Under the pieces are notes generated by a model. It saw only the letters and a program-made list of their open reading frames with translations, ran no database searches and had not been told where the DNA came from. The position numbers and the translations under genes were made by a program. A DNA stretch of 64,000 nt from Mucor mucedo (lineage: Eukaryota; Mucoromycota; Mucoromycetes; Mucorales; Mucoraceae). Positions 56,663 through 64,000 of this stretch are shown here, in pieces. The stretch is from positions 310,001-374,000 of the forward strand of contig NW_026252304.1 in assembly GCF_025094135.1 (NCBI RefSeq), read 5' to 3'. The first letter of the stretch is position 1; each line of letters opens with the position of its first letter.

Positions 56663-59600
56663 TCAACTTAAATGTAAAGGCACCGGACACTTGAAATCAG
56701 CTTGATAATCAGCTTGCCTTATATTAAAAATCAACGATAACCCTTCAATTGAATAGCTCAGCACAATGGGCCATGTAGCATCCTTGACCGGAAATATAAA
56801 CCTGTGTAATTTCTTGAACGAATTGTTTGAAATATTGTAATCTGGAGAGCCAGTTTCCTTCGTAGAATACAAGACTATCAACAAAAAAAAAATGAGTACA
56901 GTTGAGCTAATTAAATAAAAAGAGAGAGGCATAATTACCGGCTGCGATTGAGCATTCATAAGGTATGACAAACTTTAAAATATTTTTTACACCTTCTTCA
57001 TAGCGAACTAGTGGTTTTCCGTGCTCGATAAGCGGATGAAGACAGGTAAGACCTTTTTCACTAACTCCATCCACAGTTTTAGCTTTGATCCTGACAGAAT
57101 TCTTCTCTGTAATGTCATCGCTAAAATCGTGATTCATTTCACCTACTTTATAGGAAAAATTGGGTTGACCTGGTTTCACATCAAATGCAAGCAAATGTAA
57201 AGCATATTGCTCACCCGATGTATATTCCGGTTTATGTCGACTATAGCGGATCGTACCGTTCATTAAGCAATCAACATGGCGACTATAATCAGGACGATTA
57301 TCATACAATATACGGAAGTGTACGTTTGTATTGACACCAGACACGAAACACTTTTCTAAACTGCTCTGTAAGAAATGAAAGAGATAATCTGCCCAAGTAT
57401 ATGTCTCTCCTCCCGTGTAGAAATCTTGCCACGTTCCACTTTGAAAAGTTGGTGGGGTTAATTCGCATTCATGAAGTCCATGACCTTTTGTCTCGACAAT
57501 TTCACCTGTAAATATCAAGCATAATTCGTGACGTCCCCATTCAAAAGATTTATAGCGACGACATGTAGATACGATAGACGGCGCCAACACAAGCTTTATA
57601 TAAGGTTCGATCAATAAGGAGAGAATTAATCTAGATGTGACCACTGCGTCTTTGAAATGATTGATTGCATATTCGAAACCCTTCATGCTGCCCATAAACG
57701 TCATTTTAATTTTTTTATGAGTCTCAGCATCGAAAAACATATCTTTGATTGAATGCGTCTGGCCAGCTATCGACAGATCGACATGGTTCTTGATATAAGT
57801 ATTAATAAAAGCAGACATACAATCGGTTTTTGTCGCTAAAAATGGCAACAAGTTTGCCAAAGTATATGTATTCGATCTGATGAACGTCTTTACCATGTGA
57901 GGATCAGGGTAATCAAAATCAAACATAGTTACAATGCTATCGCTTTCCATGTCAAAAAGAGGAAGAATTCTATTTTCGTATTTATACTGGTTAGTTTCCT
58001 TGTCAATACATGTAATGACTCTGCATTTTCCAATATTGTCGCGCAAAGAGAAGGCAAACACTTGAAAATTGATGTCGTTGTCGAGATGAGCGATATTGAT
58101 AGGAGAGAAAAAATAACGGTAGGCCAAAAAGGATTTCGTGATATAACTACCATCCCATAAGAGACGTTCTGTGCTATTCCATGCTTGTACCATGCCTATT
58201 TCTGATGCCGCTTGGAATATAGTTTCCGACATGTCTGATAAGTCATCGACTTTAACAGGTAAAGCTTTTTCAAAGGTCACTTTTTTAAAATATTCGTGTA
58301 CTTCGATTACATCCTTTGGTGTGAAGACGGAATCTTTACCCAAAAGTTTAGATAGAAGACTGCTATTTAATTGTTCCATACTGGTTTCTTGTACATTACG
58401 CATGATCTGACGCTTTGAGGCAGGTGCAAAAGTATATCGAAATTGAGCGTCTGCTAGAGCTCTGGAATTATATCCAAATACAGACCTGCATGCCTGTTCC
58501 ATCGATTCATAAAGTTGTTGAATAAATCCCTTGATGAGGCAATCGTAATAAAGCCTATTCTCACATGTTCTTCCACCTGGTAATACATTTGGGAGTGATG
58601 TGGTATCGTGTGTGTCCTCCAAATAGTCATGAAATATATCAACCAAATAGGCATATTTCTCTGTGATAAACCTAATAAAGCGCTTATTAATGACTAACGT
58701 CTGGTTGGGATCAATGATATGTATATATACCTTTTACTGTCAAAATCAAAAACTTGACAGGAGAGAATTTCTAATTCCAAACTACACAGATATCAAATAA
58801 ATTAAAAATGAAAAGATCGAATTATTTACGACACGTACTCTTTTTCAGCTATAGTTTTTCTTAATATCAGGTCAACTCCCTCATTGATATTTCTCACCAA
58901 GGTAAAAGTTGCAGACAAATCGAAAAAGTTGAAATCTGTTTCGGTTGGTTTGATTTAGAGACGCATTTTCTGTTTTTTTTTTTTTTTTTCTTACCTATGC
59001 CTACTAGATGCTTGTATTCGTTTAATCGGTCATCCAAGGGACGGGCAGAATTTATATAGCGTGACAAAAACTCACTATTATCTATTCCAAAATAAATACC
59101 GCCTCTCATCGATGCCCTGTAACCGTCTTCAGGTACTATCAGATGCGACACCATATTTGTACTTGTTATGAATTCGTGATGTAATTTTTTGTATAGGTAT
59201 GGAGATTGCCCAAACCCTCCCAGTAGGAATAAGGTGTCAATCTGGGTATGCGATTTCTTGATTTGTTTTCCAATTAATAATGTTACAGTTTCGACCACCG
59301 GATCAAATACATGTTTCGAAATATCTACATGACTGATACGTAATTGCTGACAGTTTTGGTGATGGATGATGTCTCCTTTAAGCGAAAGATTTTCAAGAAT
59401 CGATGGGTCAATACCTTCACCGGAACTTGGTAATGTCAAATAGATGTAATCACTGGGTAGCAATATGTTTTCTTGGGCCGAATCGTTTATGGTCATATCT
59501 TCATAGCTCTCTTCATCATCAAACATGCAGTCATCATCGTCCATAAATTCATCATCATCCATGGATATGTCTGAATGTTGATCTTGGTAGTCTTCCTCAT

Positions 59601-60875
59601 AGTTGTAATCATTCTCACGGACTTCGAGCATTTTAGTGACTTCGGTCGTAGTCAGTGTTGTGGCAACTGTTTCTGTACTTTGTGTATTTCTTGTGCTAGG
59701 TCTAATGTAGTTGTTTCGGTTTTCATCGCCACCAAAGTAATGCTACAGTGGTACAAAAAAAGGAATGAAAATTATTACTACATGATCTATTTTTATTTTA
59801 TTTTTTATTTTTTTTGCTTTTTTATTTTTTCGTACCTTTATATCTTTGACAAATTGATCAACCAAGGATTTCAATATCTTTTCCTCAATACATCCAATAA
59901 ACACTTGCTCTCTCAAATACCTTTCCATGTTTTGATCCAAGATAGTGGAACCACAATTTCCACCGCTTTCAAGCGCTAATTGACAGTGTTCGTTTTGCAA
60001 TAAGTCATTACTTGTCTTATAGTCTAGGCCAGTACATTCATACGTGGCCAGATCAATAGTGCCACCACCGGCGTCACAAAGTAAATAACGCTGCCCTTTA
60101 AATAGTTTGCTTGTACAATTGTCTGTGACACAATATTCTCGCTCACAGAAAAGTGCCGCAGCATAGGCCTCGTTGATAATCAGCAATTTCTCCTTTGAAT
60201 CATACTCTCGAATCAAACCAGCCTCTATTGCCATCTCTTGCATAGCCAAATTGTCTTGATTGATCCACGTAGCGGGTACAGTCAGTACGTATCGGGTACT
60301 ATCTTTAGAAAAAGAGGGCCCCACAGTGCTCTTAATCTGGGCACATGTGTATTTATCTACCTCTCTCAGGTAATCAATAGCAGCAGTTCGATATACGTGT
60401 TCTTCCTCTTGTAAGTTGGCTTTATTTTTTTGAAATTGATTTTGTAGTTTTAATTTGAATTGCTTTACCAAGACAACTGTATCATCGTCTGGGTGGACTA
60501 TCATGTGATCTAAAGCGGCCTTTCCCCACTTGAGTAGTTTTCGAGATTGTTTACTATAAAGACACGCAGTAGGTGTTTTTTCAAAGGTATCGTCTGCTCG
60601 TTGTTCAGGCCTGCACAATTTAGTCAAAAAGAAGAAAAAAAAATTAAGGGGATTAATGGCATATCACCAGTAGAATGATGAAAAAAAAAGATTTACCATT
60701 TTACAACGTGTATGATGCTTTTATCGTCATTAATAGAAGTAAAGCAACTTCCAGAAAATGTTGTACCAATATCTAATACAAACAGTCAAGTTAATTTCAT
60801 CATGGTTGATTATCTTTTTTGATAAAGCTAATTACCGATACTTATGATATAATCATAAAATTTGGGCTGAGCCAT
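56663..60875 (-). CDS. Large HSPA12-like Hsp70-family ATPase
   Basis: Eight exons (60875-60836, 60772-60697, 60610-59836, 59742-58995, 58935-58839, 58781-58731, 58671-56939, 56874-56663) give 1243 residues. The first ~600 residues are an actin/Hsp70-like ATPase: IISIDIGTTFSGSCFTS (phosphate 1), LTVPATWINQDNLAMQEMAI, RYLLCDAGGGTIDLATYEC (phosphate 2) and TLFLLGGFGQSPYLYKKLHH (adenosine). HSPA12-type proteins lack the classical substrate-binding domain. A strongly acidic insert (SMDDDEFMDDDDCMFDDEE, about residue 350) interrupts the ATPase half. The remaining ~600 residues show no domain I recognise. Such genes are expanded in Mucorales; their clients are unknown. The exon 5 donor is read as GTACGT, giving AEKD-LELEIL. 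Confidence 0.88.
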
Positions 60876-61172
60876 TGTAAAGTGTTGAGAAACAAACAAA
60901 AGAACCGGATATTTAAATAGGGTTCAAAAGTTTAAATTTGATGAGTGGCGACTGGGGAAAATGTCTTTTTTTTTTTCTACGTACGGCGTTTTTACAATCA
61001 CGTGTTTTTTTTTAAAAAAAAACAACCTACGTACTTTTTTTATAATACGGCCCTAAAAAAAGACATTCAGATATATGGGTGATTAAATATACAACTAAAT
61101 TATCCTGATGTATACGAAGGCTTTTTTATCAGTCTACAAATAAAAACCATTCAAACATTTTTTTTCCGGGTC
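60876..61172. other. Upstream region of the HSPA12-like gene
   Basis: About 300 bp of promoter-side DNA. A/T homopolymers (60967-60976, 61007-61022) occur. No heat-shock element repeat (nGAAn) was found by eye. Confidence 0.4.
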
Positions 61173-61599
61173 TCTTAGGGACAGCCATTTTTCTTAGGGA
61201 CAGCCAGGGTGCGCGTAGTCGTAATGTTGGGATTTTGATACTTTTATAGACATCAAGAGGTCAATATAACTCAACAACTTGAAATATATACACATTTATT
61301 ACAACCAACATAGTTTAAGCCAGTATATGTGTTTTAAGGCTTACTTTCAGCTTCTCGTTTGGACTTTACCTTAATATTTCTGCGTAAGATTAAGATTAAA
61401 CGAGCTTAAAGGCGAAAGAGTGATGATAGAATTGTCAAAATAAGTATAAATCGTTTAATATACATTTATTTGTAATTTTTACATTGTTTTTGATTATATA
61501 TCCTTGTTCCCAGGTCTACAGAACATCCAAATCACAGATTTTACGTTGCGACTACGTGCACTTTGGCTGTCCCAAAGGAAAATTTTGCTGTCCCTAAGA
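61173..61599. mobile_element. 427-bp inverted-repeat element (MITE-like), non-coding
   Basis: Both ends begin TCTTAGGGACAGC. About 19 bp inward a second GGGACAGCC box occurs on each side, followed by a matching stretch (left GTGCGCGTAGTCG, right complement GTGCACGTAGTCG). The arms are about 58 bp (61173-61230 and 61541-61599). The centre is AT-rich and has no ORF. No clear target-site duplication was found. The transposase family is unknown; the ends do not match the Tc1 element in this window. Confidence 0.7.
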
Positions 61600-62263
61600 A
61601 AAGCGTTTTTTTTTTTCCTTCCCTTCTTCCCCTCTTCTCTTCATTTTATTCTTTTTTATTCTTATGCTGTATAACACCATCTTTTTATAGAGAAGTATAA
61701 ATAGTGGGAAAAGGTTAGTTAATAACAAATTTTGTTCTCTATAAAAACACAAAAATATTACCTTTTTTTTTATAAAAAAAAAAAAAAAAGGATAGACTCC
61801 CATTTTTTGTTATAACGGCTAAAGCTAGACTTCTGGATATGATGAAGACCTTCCCATTACCCGTCGTAGGCATTGTAATCCTTTATCATACAATACCAAC
61901 TAAGGCGGGTCAGAATTTTGAGTAGTTAGCCGTCTTTAGGTATCCGCTGATGATTTACAGTCGGCCTGTTCATGTAAGTAGTGGGGTGGTTAGCAAGAAA
62001 ATCATGAGTGAATGGGGGGGGGGGAACAGGTCCTTTAGAAGAACAATCAAGAGATCTGCATGACCAGCTCGGTGTTACTACTGGTACGTCTGATCGATTT
62101 ATAACGGTAGAGTTACGTCAAGAGGATACTCCAGGTATAAGACCAAGGGAATATTGTCAATCTTTTCCAAACGTTTTTATCAATTCCAAACGATGTCATC
62201 AATTCCAAACGATTTTATCTTCTTTTTCTTTTTTTGTTGTTGTTGTTTTGATGTCAGGTTATC
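61600..62263. other. Intergenic upstream of the small 62-kb gene
   Basis: Contains T/A runs (61606-61617, 61780-61789) and a G11 run at 62014-62024. A short open frame (62008-62316) crosses the next gene in another frame and is not supported. Confidence 0.4.
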
Positions 62264-62640
62264 ATGGCGTTTGCAACTTTAAAGGAGGATTTGATTGCAC
62301 AGCTCCAACCTTATAAATCGCATATTAGTGGTGGCAATAATATTCATGTATTCAATGACGTTTCCATTCGGTCTTCGCTTTACAAACAAGACAATCCAGA
62401 GATCATGGGGTCAGACGTCATGGGTCTTGTAGTGATGAAGAACAACGGTAGGATAATATTAAGCGAGCAAGGCACAGTGATCGAATTGTTACCTCAGCAA
62501 AGCTCGTATTTGATGCTGTTTATGTTATAAAAGAAGCAAGGATGTTCAAAGAAGATATTCTTTACAATCATGCCTATGTATGCGAAAAAGAAGTCACCAA
62601 GCACACATATATTGTATGCGATGCGCAAAACATTACCTAA
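62264..62640 (+). CDS. Small protein of unknown function
   Basis: Two exons (62264-62447 and 62498-62640) with a 50-nt intron (GTAGGA...CTCAG) give 108 residues. Without splicing the frame ends at 62530 after 88 residues. The spliced reading MAFATLKEDLIAQLQPYKSH, MGSDVMGLVVMKNNAKLVF and DAVYVIKEARMFKEDILYNH stays open in a coding-like way. No motif, signal peptide or membrane helix was recognised. It may be the remaining end of a longer, repeated gene, since the sequence before the ATG has an acceptor-like TTTTGATGTCAG. Confidence 0.45.
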
Positions 62641-64000
62641 TACAACGACCATTTACGCCCAGGTTTAATATGGAAGCACAGTGTGACCCATATAAAACTA
62701 AATGTATCGCTGTGGAAACACTATTGTTAAGATCGAAAGCGATAGTTTAATTTTTTTGTAGATACGGTGTAAAAACAGAAGTTAAAAGAAGGAAATTTAT
62801 GATGATAAAAGTTTTAAAAAAGAAGAAGGAAAGTGTGATAAAAGGAAACAAAGAAGAAAAGGGAATAATTTTAGCTTTTAGGAAATAGTAGTGTACCAAT
62901 TTTGTTTTTTCATGCATTAAAGAAAGCGTTTCATTTTAATTGGCTTAGTCCCTTCGGAAAAGACAATTTCGTCATGCTAAGTGCTTTGGTAAGACCTCGT
63001 TTTCATCATTGTTGCTCTTTGAATTCTATTTTATAACATGGGCTTGGTCCCTTTTAAAAAGTCCCTTCTACACTTTCTTCTTCACCCAGAGTACAGTCTT
63101 GACTGTGTCCACATAGCCTAAAAAACATGTGCGGTAACACAAACAAAAAACTACATTCAATTCCAACATGCTTACCGACCTACAGCCTTTTTGTCATTTG
63201 TCAAAGTCAGATCTCACATGGAATAACTCGGTTCCTTTTTTTAACTATACTCTTGAGTTCACCTAATCCTTTATCAAGTTCATTTCTAGCCTATCCCTCC
63301 GTGCATCCTCTCCCCCATTCTTTTCTCCCCGAAAGCACACTTGACTCAATCAGAAATAGGAATACAAATGGAATATATTGGTGTCATTGCAATGAACTCA
63401 TCTTGCAAGGCATTAGTTTAGTTTCATTACAAAAGAAAGCTTAATATCATTATATATTTTATAGTCCCCCTTTTTTTTATATTCTGCACCAAAGATGTGT
63501 TTTCGACATTGCTTTTTGGCCAAAGAAAAAAATAGGTACGGTGTGCAACCACGGTAGTGAGATTGTTTTCATTGAATTTATTTGTATTTATAAGGCACGT
63601 TAGTTTAATAATAACTTAAATCTAGATCAATGCAAACAAAAAGAAAAACATAAAGTACAGGTATCAAAGCGGTATACGCTAGAGTTGGAGATATTCCCCC
63701 CAAAAAAAAAAACAATTGTACGTCCTGCCCTAGACTGGGAGGTATTTTAGTAGCTAACAAGTTATGTGTATTGAGTATAAGAGACAGTGATCATAAGAGT
63801 ATAACAGATATAAAAGTGGATCCACAACTAAAATCAACCTGATTTTTGACATCATCCGGAGTCTATAATAAATATGGCAAAAACTTTTTTAATGACATAT
63901 ACGTCGTACGGAGGCACTTTGGTGCTGTTGTCCTTTTTATTAAATGTATTTGATAGTTAAAATCAGCTTTACGTAATAACATTTTTACCTATGTCTTATC
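62641..64000. other. Right-hand end, no gene recognised
   Basis: AT-rich sequence to the window end. An ORF at 63127-63444 shows no family resemblance and its codon content looks random. Short homopolymers are present (63701-63710). A gene starting beyond the window cannot be excluded. Confidence 0.45.

Noticed and set aside
63127..63444. 105-codon ORF near the right end
   Set aside because: Composition looks random, there are no conserved blocks, and no splice-consistent extension could be found.
1..64000. CRISPR arrays, tRNA or rRNA genes, bacterial-type operons
   Set aside because: No regularly spaced repeats and no convincing tRNA B-box (GGTTCGANTCC) or rRNA core sequence was found by eye on either strand; small RNAs could still be missed.

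Overview
This window is nuclear DNA of a fungus, most likely an early-diverging Mucoromycota (Mucorales-type) species. The evidence is an AT-rich genome, dense genes split by short GT-AG introns (mostly 50-80 nt), fungal marker genes (VTC4-type polyphosphate polymerase, Ppz-type phosphatase with an N-terminal MGN, Mtc1, Cbp3, Nem1), and genes usual in basal fungi but missing from yeasts (EBP-type sterol isomerase, GCP4, TRAPPC11, the minor-spliceosome protein U11/U12-35K). Nothing bacterial, viral or organellar was recognised. Exon borders below were placed by hand from splice signals, reading-frame continuity and remembered family sequences. No database was searched.

Layout. 0-4 kb: a decayed gene of a lineage-specific family, then URM1 (tRNA thiolation) and a long AT-rich gap. 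4-13 kb: a CAP-Gly protein, a bHLH factor, gamma-tubulin complex GCP4, Mtc1 and a zinc-ribbon/HNH-like protein. 13-24 kb: VTC4, a 14-exon TRAPPC11, an ACT-domain protein, EBP sterol isomerase, eIF1A and U11/U12-35K. 24-28 kb: a 681-residue protein of unknown function and Ppz phosphatase. 28-32 kb: an accessory island with two decayed genes. 32-38 kb: CLIP-170-type microtubule tip protein, a Nudix ADP-sugar hydrolase, a universal stress protein and Mediator Med8. 38-44 kb: a Crypton/Ndc10-like DNA-binding protein that seems to have lost its catalytic half, DNA primase large subunit, and an intact Tc1/mariner transposon just behind it. 45-51 kb: a PAK kinase, ribosomal protein uL3 and Cbp3. 51-54 kb: a gene-poor gap. 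54-61 kb: Nem1/Dullard phosphatase, an NT-C2 protein and a 1243-residue HSPA12-like protein. 61-64 kb: a small inverted-repeat element and a short unknown gene.

Functional themes. Several genes touch the cytoskeleton and Rho-type polarity signalling (GCP4, CLIP-170, a second CAP-Gly protein, PAK), membrane traffic and lipids (TRAPPC11, Nem1, EBP, NT-C2), phosphate storage (VTC4) and RNA or translation (URM1, eIF1A, uL3, U11/U12-35K). They look like ordinary housekeeping neighbours, not one operon-like system. The most unusual signals are structural: a start-codon-only exon followed by an 8-nt microexon in RPL3, 3' splice sites directly preceded by long A homopolymers, the Ndc10-like deletion derivative, a DD35E Tc1 element with near-perfect termini, and a 427-bp inverted-repeat element whose arms differ almost only by transitions.
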